Positions 52,523 to 61,897 of a DNA stretch of 64,000 nt are shown in pieces. Made by a program: the position numbers and the translations under genes. How positions within the stretch are numbered: the first letter of the stretch is position 1; every line of letters begins with the position of its first letter. The notes below the pieces were generated by a model. It was not told the origin of the DNA. It searched no databases and saw nothing but the letters and a program-made list of their open reading frames with translations. This DNA comes from Chryseobacterium sp. (GTDB lineage Bacteria > Bacteroidota > Bacteroidia > Flavobacteriales > Weeksellaceae): the NCBI GenBank assembly GCA_031277615.1, contig JAITMC010000024.1:1-64000 (forward strand), read 5' to 3'.

Positions 52523-54406
52523 ATGGAATCCACCTTAGCAATGAACACATTAATTTTTCTGGGAGTAGCCATCATTATGGTACCACTCGCCAGAAAATTC
52601 GGACTGAGTTCTGTGATCGGCTATATTCTGGGCGGGATCATTATCGGGCCTTATGTTTTAAGACTTACGGGAAAAGATGTGAATGACATTATGCACGCCA
52701 GCGAATTCGGGGTCATCATGCTTCTCTTTCTGGTAGGCCTGGAGCTGGAACCCCGGAAGTTCTGGGAAATGCGGAAGAAAATAATGGGACTGGGATTCAC
52801 CCAGATGGTTCTCACCATTTCCCTGCTGTTTCTGGTATTCATCAGTGCAGGATGGAGGATAGATAAAGCGGTTGCGGTAGCCATGTGTTTTGCACTTTCT
52901 TCTACAGCAATTGTTTTGCAGACCCTTCAGGAGAAAAATAATTTTAAGACTATGGCAGGAGAAGCCTCCTTCTCTACCCTTCTTTTTCAGGATATTGCTG
53001 TCATCCCTATCCTGGCTATCCTTCCAATTATCGCCAATTATAAAGCCAGACATCACGATAATGAAATTCAGATCCTGATCCAGAAGCTTCCCGAATGGCT
53101 TCAGGCCGGAACCGTTATCTTTGGAGTGGCATTTTTAATCCTTTTAGGCAGGTATGTATTTGTTCCGTTTTTAAGATATGTTTCCAAATCCGGAATGACG
53201 GAACTTCTCACCGCTTCTTCCCTGTTTCTTGTGATTGGGGTTTCTGAGCTGATGGTAGCAATCGGGCTTTCTCCTGCTTTAGGTGCTTTCCTTGCCGGTG
53301 TAATGCTTGCCAACAGTGAGTTCCGCCATGAACTGGAAGCACAGATCAATCCTTTTAAAGGTCTTTTACTGGCTGTTTTCTTCGTCAGTGTAGGATCAAC
53401 GATCAATTTCAATATCATCCGGCAGGATCCGGTATTTATTTTCAGTACGGTGCTGGCAGTATTGCTGGTTAAGTTTATCGTTTTATATGCTATCGGAAAG
53501 TTTTTCAGAATCGATACTCCTCAGAGTCTGTTTTATGCATTTGCCCTTTCTCAGGTAGGAGAATTTGCTTTTGTTCTGATCAATTATGCTTCAGACCTTT
53601 ATCTTTTAGGTCCTGAAATGAATGCGCAGATGATGGCCGTTACTGCAATCACCATGTGTATTACTCCTATCCTTCTGATCATTAATGATAAATTGATTAC
53701 CCCGAAATTCATTAAAGAGGTTCCGGAAGGAGAGCACGACTTCAATATTCTGGACAGCGATGTAAGTCAGAAAAAGATCATTATTGTAGGTTTCGGACAT
53801 TTCGGAAGCACAGTAGGACGCCTTTTAAAGGCCAATAAAATTTCAGCTACTATTCTGGACCGGGATTCAGACCGTGTGAAGCTGCTGAGAAGCTACGGCT
53901 TCAAGGTTTATTACGGAGATGCTACAAGAATTCCTATTTTAAGGGCGGCAGGGATTGAAGATGCCGAGGTTCTGGTCTTATGTCTTGATGATCCTGATGA
54001 CAATAAATTTATTGCTGATCTTGTCCGGGAACACTATCCGAAAGTAAAAATATTTGTACGGGCCAAGAACAGAATTGATGCCTACAATTACCTTAATAAC
54101 GGCATCAACAATATCTACCGGGAAACATTGGGGACCGCCGTAGATATGGCTGTAGATGTACTCCACGAAGCGGGAATGAGAAAATATGCGGCAAGACGTC
54201 TCGGACAAAGATTTATGGCTATTGATAAAGCTTCGATCCGGAAACTGGCCAGAATGAAAGAAGAAGATGATGTAGTCCTGTTTACCACAAAAGAAATCCT
54301 CCAGCGTGAGGAGGAATTACTGGCTTATGACAATCTGAATTTTGATAACAGAAGCTGGGAAGGCTCCTCATCCGCAGAAGATGAAGACGAGGAGATCCCT
54401 GATTGA
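52523..54406 (+). CDS. KefB/KefC-type potassium/proton antiporter
   Basis: The protein has 627 residues. The first ~385 are a CPA2 membrane domain with about 12 helices (GYILGGIIIGPYVL, ALSSTAIVLQTLQE, GAFLAGVMLANSEFRHE); an RCK/TrkA-N domain begins near residue 415 (KIIIVGFGHFGSTVGRLLK, GxGxxG), followed by a Glu/Asp-rich tail. It extrudes potassium in response to electrophiles in E. coli. The gene ends one base before the stop of the convergent DUF2807 gene. Confidence 0.9.
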   Translation: MESTLAMNTLIFLGVAIIMVPLARKFGLSSVIGYILGGIIIGPYVLRLTGKDVNDIMHASEFGVIMLLFLVGLELEPRKFWEMRKKIMGLGFTQMVLTISLLFLVFISAGWRIDKAVAVAMCFALSSTAIVLQTLQEKNNFKTMAGEASFSTLLFQDIAVIPILAILPIIANYKARHHDNEIQILIQKLPEWLQAGTVIFGVAFLILLGRYVFVPFLRYVSKSGMTELLTASSLFLVIGVSELMVAIGLSPALGAFLAGVMLANSEFRHELEAQINPFKGLLLAVFFVSVGSTINFNIIRQDPVFIFSTVLAVLLVKFIVLYAIGKFFRIDTPQSLFYAFALSQVGEFAFVLINYASDLYLLGPEMNAQMMAVTAITMCITPILLIINDKLITPKFIKEVPEGEHDFNILDSDVSQKKIIIVGFGHFGSTVGRLLKANKISATILDRDSDRVKLLRSYGFKVYYGDATRIPILRAAGIEDAEVLVLCLDDPDDNKFIADLVREHYPKVKIFVRAKNRIDAYNYLNNGINNIYRETLGTAVDMAVDVLHEAGMRKYAARRLGQRFMAIDKASIRKLARMKEEDDVVLFTTKEILQREEELLAYDNLNFDNRSWEGSSSAEDEDEEIPD

Positions 54407-54407
54407 T

Positions 54408-55223
54408 TTATTGGATGCTTACGCTTCCGCCACTGCTTTCTTCTTTGGTAACATTCTGAAGCGGACCTTTTTTGGAAATATTTACACTTCCGCCTGAAGA
54501 GGCTTCTGCTTTCACACTGGAAATAGCACTGATCTGTACACTGGCTCCACTGGATGCCTCCGCTTTTACATGATCTGCAATAACTCCGGCTGCGGAAACA
54601 CTGCTTCCTGAAGATGAGCTGATGTCTGCATTTTTTGTTTTTCCTGAAATATCAATACTGGCTCCTGAAGAGGCATCAACATCAAGATCCACCGCCCATA
54701 TTTTTCCGCTGAAATTACTGCTGCTGTCTACTGAAATATCAAAATCATTGGCTTCAAGATTCCCAGAAATGTTTCCTGCACTGGATATTTCAATATCGGT
54801 TTTATCCTGAGTGAACTTATCTTTTACGGTAATCTTTGCCGCAGAGTTGGCATTCAGTTTGGTAAAATCTTTGGTGTAAATCTTTGCGGTCACTTTATTG
54901 ATGTTCATCACCCTGATTCCCGGTTTGTAGTGAATATGCAGTTTTCCTCCGCTATTATCCACAAGGATCTCATTGATGATATTTTCAGGAGCAGAAATAA
55001 CCACTCTTTCCGTCTCAGATTTGATGATCTCTGCATCGATGGCCTGTGAAACTTCGATCTCGTCAAAATCACCGGTGAATTCTTTCTGCTTGACAGGGCC
55101 ACTTTCTGTGTTGATCACTTTTTCTACCCAGCCGCTTTTTTCTCTGTTCTTTTTCTCATGTCTTTCGTTGCATGAGGCTAACAGCACGAAGGCTGACAAA
55201 ATAAAAAGGGTCCTTGATTTCAT
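54408..55223 (-). CDS. DUF2807 (GIN-domain) lipoprotein
   Basis: The protein has 271 residues; signal ends LASC (Cys18) followed by NERHEKK. The mature part is a right-handed beta-solenoid by pattern: repeated SSSGSSVSA, EASSGASVQI, ASSGGSVNI units, typical of head GIN domain proteins (EVSQAIDAEI near residue 58). Probably an outer-membrane or periplasmic adhesin-like protein of unknown role. Confidence 0.85.
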   Translation of the reverse strand: MKSRTLFILSAFVLLASCNERHEKKNREKSGWVEKVINTESGPVKQKEFTGDFDEIEVSQAIDAEIIKSETERVVISAPENIINEILVDNSGGKLHIHYKPGIRVMNINKVTAKIYTKDFTKLNANSAAKITVKDKFTQDKTDIEISSAGNISGNLEANDFDISVDSSSNFSGKIWAVDLDVDASSGASIDISGKTKNADISSSSGSSVSAAGVIADHVKAEASSGASVQISAISSVKAEASSGGSVNISKKGPLQNVTKEESSGGSVSIQ

Positions 55224-55281
55224 GTTTACTGCTTTTATAAATTAAGTTTTAATATCTTTATACTTTAATAACAACTAATTT

Positions 55282-57423
55282 ATGAAAAATATTTCATCGG
55301 TATTGTTAATTTCTGCTCTGGCATTTAACCAATCTTGTACTACAATGAAGAAAACCGATACACAACAGGAAGTTCCTGTTACCGATCCGTCCTTGTCTTC
55401 AAATCCTTTTATGAAGAAAAGTAAGCTTCAGTACGAAGCCCCGGAATTCGATAAAATTAAAAATGAACATTTCAAACCGGCCTTCGATTTCGGACTAAAA
55501 CAGCATGACGCTGAAATCCTGAAGATCGCCAATAACCCGGACGCCCCTACATTTGAAAATACGATTGTTGCCCTTGAAAAAAGCGGCGAGGTTCTGAAAA
55601 GAGCACTTATTGTATTCTCAAATCTTACCAGCGCCAATACAAATCCTACGCTTCAGGCTCTGGATGAGGAATATGCTCCTATATTTGCCGCTCATTCGGA
55701 TAAAATGTATCTGAATGAAAATCTGTACAAAAGAATAAAAGCAATTAAAGAAGACGGACTGGATGCTGAAGGAAAAAGACTGGTACAGTATTATCAGCAG
55801 AATTTTGAAATTGCCGGTGCCAATCTTTCGGCTGCGGATAAAGAAAAGCTGAAGCAGATCAACCAGGAACTGGCTTCCCTTTCTACCCAATACGCCAATA
55901 AATTATTAGAAGCAAGAAAGCAGGGAGGTGTATTCTTTTCTGATGCGAAAGAACTGGACGGACTTTCTGCTGATGAAATTGCAGCAGCGGCGGCAGATGC
56001 TAAGACGGCCGGACAACCCGGAAAATACCTTCTTGCTCTTCAGAATACCACCCAGCAGCCGCTTCTTCAGAATATGAAAAACAGGGCTTCGAGAGAAAAA
56101 CTGTTTAAGGCATCATGGCAGAGAGCTGAAAAAGGTGATGCAAGTGATACCAGAGAAACTATTGAAAAACTGGCAGCATTAAGACTGAAAAAAGCCCAGG
56201 TTTTAGGTAAAAAAAGCTTCGCCGACTGGAAACTTCAGGATCAGATGGCCAAAACACCTGAAGCCGCAGTGAAATTAATGAATCAGATTGCTTCTCCCGC
56301 TGTAGAAACGGCAAAACGTGAGGCTAAAGATATTCAGGACCTGATCGATCAGCAGAAAGGAGGTTTCAAGGTAGAACCATGGGACTGGAACTATTACGCG
56401 GAGCAGGTAAGAAAAGCTAAATACGATCTTGACGAAAACCAGATCAAACCTTATTTTGAAGTGACTACCGTTCTGGAAAAAGGAGTTTTCTATGCAGCAG
56501 AAAAATTCTACGGACTTACCTTCAAAAAGAGAACCGATCTTCCGGTGTATCATCCTGATGTGGTAACCTATGAGGTTTTCGATCACGACGGAAAATCTAT
56601 TGCCATTTACTACCTGGATTTCTATACCAGAGATTCTAAAAACGGAGGAGCGTGGATGAGCAACTTTGTTGAGCAGTCTTATCTTTTAGGAACAAAACCT
56701 GTTATTGTCAACTGTTACAATTACCAGAAACCGGCACCGGGAAAACCATCCCTGATCAGCTATGATGATGTGTCTACGATGTTCCATGAATTCGGACACT
56801 CTATCCACGGAATGTTTGCCAGCCAGAAATATCCTTCTCTTTCAGGGACCAATGTTCCGAGAGATTTTGTAGAATTCCCATCACAGATCAATGAGCATTG
56901 GGCTTTAGATCCTGTTGTTCTTAAAAATTATGCTATTCATTATCAGACCAAACAACCTATTCCTCAGGCTTTGGTAGATAAGATCAAGAAGGCAGCCACC
57001 TTCAATCAGGGATACATGACGACGGAACTTGTTTCTGCGGCAGCTCTGGATATGGACTGGCATACGGTAACCAATGAAAGCCAGCTGATCCCGGTTTTAG
57101 ATTTTGAAAAGCAGTCTTTAGCCAGCCACGGATTTACCCTGGCAACCGTGCCTCCAAGATATCACACTCCTTACTTTGCCCACATCTGGGGTGGAGGTTA
57201 CTCTGCAGGATATTACGCTTATCTATGGTCTGAAACCCTTGATAATGATGCATGGGAATGGATCAAAAATAACGGTGGACTGACAAGAGAAAACGGCGAC
57301 CGTTTCAGAAAGTATATTCTTTCTGTAGGAAATTCCGTAGATCTTAACCAGGCCTTCAGAGATTTCACAGGACATGATCCGGATATCAAACCTTTACTAA
57401 GAAACAGAGGGTTTATAAAATAA
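55282..57423 (+). CDS. M3-family metallopeptidase (peptidyl-dipeptidase Dcp type)
   Basis: The protein has 713 residues with a lipoprotein-type signal (LAFNQSC, Cys19). Zinc motif HEFGH at residues 502-506 (MFHEFGHSIHGMFA) with the second Glu downstream; length and FVEFPSQINEHW and YYAYLWSETLDNDAW match oligopeptidase A/Dcp. Exported form, cutting dipeptides or oligopeptides in the periplasm. A terminator follows within 10 bp. Confidence 0.92.
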   Translation: MKNISSVLLISALAFNQSCTTMKKTDTQQEVPVTDPSLSSNPFMKKSKLQYEAPEFDKIKNEHFKPAFDFGLKQHDAEILKIANNPDAPTFENTIVALEKSGEVLKRALIVFSNLTSANTNPTLQALDEEYAPIFAAHSDKMYLNENLYKRIKAIKEDGLDAEGKRLVQYYQQNFEIAGANLSAADKEKLKQINQELASLSTQYANKLLEARKQGGVFFSDAKELDGLSADEIAAAAADAKTAGQPGKYLLALQNTTQQPLLQNMKNRASREKLFKASWQRAEKGDASDTRETIEKLAALRLKKAQVLGKKSFADWKLQDQMAKTPEAAVKLMNQIASPAVETAKREAKDIQDLIDQQKGGFKVEPWDWNYYAEQVRKAKYDLDENQIKPYFEVTTVLEKGVFYAAEKFYGLTFKKRTDLPVYHPDVVTYEVFDHDGKSIAIYYLDFYTRDSKNGGAWMSNFVEQSYLLGTKPVIVNCYNYQKPAPGKPSLISYDDVSTMFHEFGHSIHGMFASQKYPSLSGTNVPRDFVEFPSQINEHWALDPVVLKNYAIHYQTKQPIPQALVDKIKKAATFNQGYMTTELVSAAALDMDWHTVTNESQLIPVLDFEKQSLASHGFTLATVPPRYHTPYFAHIWGGGYSAGYYAYLWSETLDNDAWEWIKNNGGLTRENGDRFRKYILSVGNSVDLNQAFRDFTGHDPDIKPLLRNRGFIK

Positions 57424-57430
57424 ATCAACG

Positions 57431-57463
57431 GAAGCATTCTTTATAAGAGTGCTTCTTTTTTTA
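57431..57463 (+). terminator. Terminator of the M3 peptidase gene
   Basis: GAAGCATTCTT / AAGAGTGCTTC with one wobble pair, TAT loop, then seven T. Confidence 0.85.
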
Positions 57464-57547
57464 TTCTTGTCATAATTAAGTTCCGGTCAAAGCACATTTC
57501 TACTGAGATTTAGTATTTTTGTGGCATTAATTTTAAATAAAAATAAG

Positions 57548-57925
57548 ATGGACTGTCCCTGCTGTTCGGGTAAATCGTATGAAGAATGCTGCAGCCCTTA
57601 TCACAAAGGAGAGCAACACGCTCCCACTGCTGAAGCTTTAATGCGTTCCCGCTTTTCTGCCTTTGCCATTCCGAATGGAGAATACCTGATGGAAACTACC
57701 CTACCCGGAAAACGGAAGCATCATGATAAAGACGATCTTCAGGAATGGGGTGAAATCAATCAATGGACAAAACTGGAAATTATCCGTACTCCCGCTCTAA
57801 ACCATGTGGAGTTCAAGGCCTATTATACTGATCAGGATGGCCAACAGCAGATCCACCACGAGTTTTCCGTATTTCAGAAAATGAACGACCGCTGGTATTA
57901 TGTTTCAGGCGAATTTTTAAGTTAA
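57548..57925 (+). CDS. YchJ-family protein with SEC-C zinc motif
   Basis: The protein has 125 residues from ATG 57548; the upstream in-frame GTG at 57521 is inside a TATTTTTG -7 box. CPCCSGKSYEECCSPYH is a SEC-C-type zinc-binding motif at the N-terminus, followed by the YchJ/NTF2-like domain (PTAEALMRSRFSAFA). YchJ proteins are of unknown function. Confidence 0.88.
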   Translation: MDCPCCSGKSYEECCSPYHKGEQHAPTAEALMRSRFSAFAIPNGEYLMETTLPGKRKHHDKDDLQEWGEINQWTKLEIIRTPALNHVEFKAYYTDQDGQQQIHHEFSVFQKMNDRWYYVSGEFLS

Positions 57926-57931
57926 CAAGAT

Positions 57932-58528
57932 ATGAAGAAGATAATTTACATGACGCTGATGCTGATGCTGATTTGCAGCTTCAGTTTTCTCCGTGCACAG
58001 AGCAACGAGGATAAAAAGCAGATTTCGGCTGCAGTAACGGATATCCTGAAAGGTTTCCAGACTAAAAATGCAGCTCTCCTGAACCAATATGTGAGTGAGA
58101 AATACGAGGTCGGAATCCTTTTCAGAAGTGCCGGTGATCTGGGTTTTGTTCTCAATGAAGAAGTGGATTTCGGAAGGTCTTTAGGATATATTCAGAAAGC
58201 ATGGGCTATCCGTAATCAGTTTCCTGTACAGTTCGGACAGGCTCCTGAGTATGACCGTAAAAATAAAAAATGGAAAAAAGAAGGTTTGTCGGCAGAGCTG
58301 AATTCCAATATCGTTAATAGCTATGCAGATCAGTTTCCGGAACTGTATTCGGTGAAAGATCAGGAGATTTTCAGAATCAATGCTGATCCTAAAAATACGG
58401 TTTTTGTGACGCTTGCTGAAAACTCTCAGGAAAAGGCTCCCATCAACGGATTCAGATGTATTCTTACCAAAATAGGTTCACAGTGGTATCTTACTTTCAT
58501 CGACGTCACAGAATATGACGCTGAATAA
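57932..58528 (+). CDS. Secreted protein of unknown family
   Basis: The protein has 198 residues with a signal peptide (MLMLICSFSFLRAQ). The mature part has an NTF2-like look: an initial helix (QISAAVTDILKGFQTKNAALLNQYVS), curved strands (GFRCILTKIGSQWYLTFIDV). It starts 6 bp after ychJ and precedes another exported gene. Function not recognised. Confidence 0.6.
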   Translation: MKKIIYMTLMLMLICSFSFLRAQSNEDKKQISAAVTDILKGFQTKNAALLNQYVSEKYEVGILFRSAGDLGFVLNEEVDFGRSLGYIQKAWAIRNQFPVQFGQAPEYDRKNKKWKKEGLSAELNSNIVNSYADQFPELYSVKDQEIFRINADPKNTVFVTLAENSQEKAPINGFRCILTKIGSQWYLTFIDVTEYDAE

Positions 58529-58555
58529 TTCCCAAACGACGCTCAAAATATATTT

Positions 58556-59614
58556 ATGAAAAAGATTGTAACGGGCATCTGCCTGACTTTAGTGATGGTA
58601 AGCTGTAAGAAAGATGCTGTAGCAACTCCTGAAGGAACCCCAAAAGATTCTGTTCAACAGCCGGTTTCTGTGCAGAAAGCAGAGATCGCTGATTTTAAAG
58701 AAGCCCAACAGGTAGACAACATCAATGATGTTCCTTTTGTCCTCTATTCCAAAACAGATTCCGTTTCGTTTTATACGGAGCCGAAAGCTGATGCAAGAGT
58801 TTTAAAGATCAAAAACGATAAGCTGAATCATTATTACGGCTTTAAGGATCTGAAAGACTTTTTTGAAATACACTATACAATAGCTTACCAGCCTAACAGA
58901 ACAATTACGGTCTATGTTTCAAAGAAAGAATTCACCAAGGATTCCCAGCTTTCTCTTCAGGGAACTGATCTGAATGAGATCAGAAGCTCTACCGTGAAAG
59001 GGGTTGATGATTTTAAAACCAAAAATTCCGTTCATTATGCAACGGTAAGCATTATTGATGAAGCTGCTTACGGCCAGGTGCAGGGCAAAAGCCTGAATGA
59101 GAAGATCACTCCCAATCCTAATGTTCATTTTGATGGCAATGCCTGGAGTCTGAATTTTTTAAAGATCAGTAAAAAGGAAGTTGACGAAGAGGCGGAATAT
59201 TCCAACCAGTATATCGGTTATTCGCCGGTTACCCAAAGAGAATTTTTCGTGGGAGAAAACAGTTATAACAGTGACCGGTATTATACGGCTTACCGTTCTT
59301 CCAAACAGGATGAAGGAACGACTTTTCTGGGATATCCGGCGGTAAATACCATGCTGAAAGTAGTTGCCTCGATAGCCCCGAATCAAGATGTAGGCTCAGA
59401 TTTTACCCTGAGCCGGTATAATCCCCAGACGGATCGTTTTGAGAATCTCCTGTACATCAACTTTACCAATTTCAAAGCTGCCGATTCCCAATCATTGATC
59501 TGGGTAACTTCAAAGATACTTTATTTTAAAGCCCATCACCTGAATACCAATACCACAGATCCGGATCATAAAACAGAATATCTGAAAATTGAACTTACCG
59601 ATCAAAGCTTTTAA
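58556..59614 (+). CDS. Lipoprotein of unknown family
   Basis: The protein has 352 residues; signal ends VMVSC (Cys17) followed by KKDAVATPEG. Strand-rich mature part with a Ser/Tyr-rich region (SVSFYTEPKADARVLKI, like a bacterial SH3-type motif near residue 70) and a later domain (RYNPQTDRFENLLYINF). Function not recognised. Part of the ychJ operon, closed by the terminator at 59620. Confidence 0.6.
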   Translation: MKKIVTGICLTLVMVSCKKDAVATPEGTPKDSVQQPVSVQKAEIADFKEAQQVDNINDVPFVLYSKTDSVSFYTEPKADARVLKIKNDKLNHYYGFKDLKDFFEIHYTIAYQPNRTITVYVSKKEFTKDSQLSLQGTDLNEIRSSTVKGVDDFKTKNSVHYATVSIIDEAAYGQVQGKSLNEKITPNPNVHFDGNAWSLNFLKISKKEVDEEAEYSNQYIGYSPVTQREFFVGENSYNSDRYYTAYRSSKQDEGTTFLGYPAVNTMLKVVASIAPNQDVGSDFTLSRYNPQTDRFENLLYINFTNFKAADSQSLIWVTSKILYFKAHHLNTNTTDPDHKTEYLKIELTDQSF

Positions 59615-59619
59615 AAAAA

Positions 59620-59654
59620 AATCAACCGCAATTAACTGCGGTTGATTCTTTTTT
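59620..59654. terminator. Bidirectional terminator
   Basis: AATCAACCGCA / TGCGGTTGATT perfect 11-bp stem, 6-nt loop, then CTTTTTT; A-run on the other side. Between the convergent lipoprotein and SlyD-type genes. Confidence 0.9.
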
Positions 59655-59713
59655 GTCCAAATATAATAGACATTACAAAAAAACATCCGGCCAAAGCCAG
59701 ATATTTATATTTT

Positions 59714-60214
59714 TTAGTGCCCTTCTGTCCCGTCAATTCCGTGAGCGTGGCCATGGCCTAATTCTTCTTCTGTAGCCGGACGTGTGTTCAGAACTTCTAC
59801 TTCAAAATCTAAAACTTTACCAGCCATCGGATGATTAAGATCTGCTACTACTGCTTCAGGATTTACTTCCACTACAAATGCCTGGAAATTATTTCCCTGA
59901 TTATCAGACAGAGGTAAAATAGCTCCAATAGGAGGAGTTCCCGATTCTTTAAACATATCAATCGGCAATTGTACGATAGCATCAGGCTGTCTTTCACCGT
60001 AAGCTTCTTCCGGCTGGATGACAAAGGCAGCTTTATCTCCGGCTTTCAATCCCAGGATATTTTCTTCAAATTTTGGAATCATCATTCCCACACCATACAA
60101 AAATGTAAGTGGATTTTCTGTTGTTGTTTCTTCTGCTAGAACTTTGCTTCCATCTTCCTCGATGGTGTGAAGGATGTATTTTACAGCTACAACGTGATTT
60201 TTTTCAATTGTCAT
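59714..60214 (-). CDS. slyD: SlyD-type FKBP peptidyl-prolyl isomerase
   Basis: The protein has 166 residues from ATG 60214. FKBP core with inserted IF-type segment: VKYILHTIEEDGSKVLAEE, PLTFLYGVGMMIPKFEENI, AAFVIQPEEAYGER and DLNHPMAGKVLDFEVEVL. His-rich C-terminus (GHGHAHG...GH) may bind nickel or other metal, as in SlyD. It is a chaperone/isomerase of the cytoplasm. Confidence 0.9.
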   Translation of the reverse strand: MTIEKNHVVAVKYILHTIEEDGSKVLAEETTTENPLTFLYGVGMMIPKFEENILGLKAGDKAAFVIQPEEAYGERQPDAIVQLPIDMFKESGTPPIGAILPLSDNQGNNFQAFVVEVNPEAVVADLNHPMAGKVLDFEVEVLNTRPATEEELGHGHAHGIDGTEGH

Positions 60215-60349
60215 ATTTTTCTTTTTTTTCGTGAGTGTCACGATTAATGATACAAATATACTGTTTTTGAAATGATTTTTATCCGGAGTGGAAGATTGCA
60301 GAGGTTATTGAAAACATCACGAAGGATTCCGACTCTTTCTTTACCCTGT

Positions 60350-60601
60350 TTACTTCTTATTCCGGGCTTCATCTCTTTTTTTCTGTCTCAGTACAAATAA
60401 GTACAGGCTTTCAACTTTTGTTCTTGCCCAGGGTGTCTTTCTCAAAAATTTTAATGAGGAACTGATGCTGGGGTTATCCGTAAAACATTTGATATTGATC
60501 TGCTCGCCCAGTTTCTCAAAACCTTCGTAGTAGTCCACCAGTTCTTCCAGAATGGCATCAAGTCTTTTCCCGTGCAGTGGATCTTTGGAGGGCTGTTCCA
60601 T
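60350..60601 (-). CDS. VF530-family DNA-binding protein
   Basis: The protein has 83 residues. KDPLHGKRLDAILEELVDYY, INIKCFTDNPSISSSLKFLRKTPWARTKVE match the small VF530 (DUF2132) family, whose structure is a DNA-binding-like helical fold. Function unknown. Divergent from sbcD. Confidence 0.85.
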   Translation of the reverse strand: MEQPSKDPLHGKRLDAILEELVDYYEGFEKLGEQINIKCFTDNPSISSSLKFLRKTPWARTKVESLYLFVLRQKKRDEARNKK

Positions 60602-60688
60602 TATTTATTTTTTTACAAAATTAAAATATTATAAGTTTATACGGAAATCCGGAATCCCGTATCACGGTTTTGTCCTTATCTTTGAAGT

Positions 60689-61894
60689 ATGAAAATTCTG
60701 CATACTGCCGACTGGCATTTAGGAAAACGCCTCGACCGCTTCAGCCGTATAGAAGAACAGGTTCTGGTCATGCAAGAGATCTCAACGATTGCTGATGAAG
60801 AAAATGCGGATATGATCCTTGTTGCCGGTGATCTGTTTGATAATTTCAATCCGGGAGTGGAAGCTGTTGAGCTGTTCTACAAAACCCTGAAAACCCTTTC
60901 AAGAAACGGAAGCCGACCGGTTATTGCCATTTCCGGAAACCACGATTCCCCCAACCTCATCGATGCTCCTGATCCTTTGGCCAGGGAATGCGGAATTATT
61001 CTGATTGGCCATCCCAAAGCTCAGATTCCGATTTTTAAAACCGAATATTTTGAAATTATCCGGTCTAAGGAAGGCTTTATAGAACTGAATATAAGAGGTC
61101 TGGATTTTCCGGTAAGGATTCTGCATACCCCTTATGCCAATGAGGCCCGTTTAAAGGAATATTTCGGGGAAAATAAAGAAGAAGAGATCAATAAAGTACT
61201 GGCGGAAACATGGAAAGCGCTGGCTGATGAATTTTGTGATCCTTCGGGAATTAATCTTCTGATGGCCCATCTGTATATGAATCAGAGAGGCGGCCCTGTT
61301 CTGGAAGAGCCGGAAGGGGAAAAACCCATCAGGATCGGAAATGCAGACATGATCTACTCAGACTGTATTCCGCAACAGATTCAGTATACGGCATTGGGAC
61401 ATCTTCATGCTTTCCGGAACATCGGAACAGCAGAAAAGCCGGTGATTTACTCTTCATCTCCTTTGTGCTACAGCTTCAGTGAAGCCGGGCAGACCAAATA
61501 TATTTCCATAATTGAAGCCGTTCCGGGAAAACCCGTTTCTTTTGAAAAAAAACCGCTGAAAAGCGGAAAAGCTCTGGTTCGGAAAACATTCAGCAGTATT
61601 GAACAGACCGTTCAGTGGCTTACGGAAAACCCTTATACTTTTATTGAGCTCACACTGGAAAGTGAAACTTTTATCACCGCCGATGAAAGAAAGCTGATCC
61701 ATCAGTCCCACAACGGTATTGTTCACCTGATCCCCAAAATTAAAAACCTTGATACGGCAGAAGGCCGGTCTCATGAAATGAATTTAAGCCAGAATATAGA
61801 AACGCTGTTCGGTGATTATTTTAAATCCAGAAACGGCGGCCAGGAAGCCAATGAAGAACTGATGAAACTGTTTAACGAAATTCTAAATCCATAA
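60689..61894 (+). CDS. sbcD: Exonuclease subunit SbcD
   Basis: The protein has 401 residues. ILHTADWHLGKRLDRFSR, VAGDLFDNF, ISGNHDSP and ALGHLHAF are Mre11/SbcD nuclease motifs. With SbcC it trims hairpins and broken ends and can release stuck proteins from DNA. TATCTTTG at 60677-60684 sits 4 bp upstream of the ATG; transcripts may be leaderless. sbcC starts 4 bp after the stop codon. Confidence 0.95.
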   Translation: MKILHTADWHLGKRLDRFSRIEEQVLVMQEISTIADEENADMILVAGDLFDNFNPGVEAVELFYKTLKTLSRNGSRPVIAISGNHDSPNLIDAPDPLARECGIILIGHPKAQIPIFKTEYFEIIRSKEGFIELNIRGLDFPVRILHTPYANEARLKEYFGENKEEEINKVLAETWKALADEFCDPSGINLLMAHLYMNQRGGPVLEEPEGEKPIRIGNADMIYSDCIPQQIQYTALGHLHAFRNIGTAEKPVIYSSSPLCYSFSEAGQTKYISIIEAVPGKPVSFEKKPLKSGKALVRKTFSSIEQTVQWLTENPYTFIELTLESETFITADERKLIHQSHNGIVHLIPKIKNLDTAEGRSHEMNLSQNIETLFGDYFKSRNGGQEANEELMKLFNEILNP

Positions 61895-61897
61895 ATT

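Noticed and set aside
57521-57547. Longer start for the YchJ-family gene
   Set aside because: The GTG at 57521 lies at the end of a TATTTTTG promoter box, so the transcript should begin after it; ATG 57548 starts exactly at the zinc motif.
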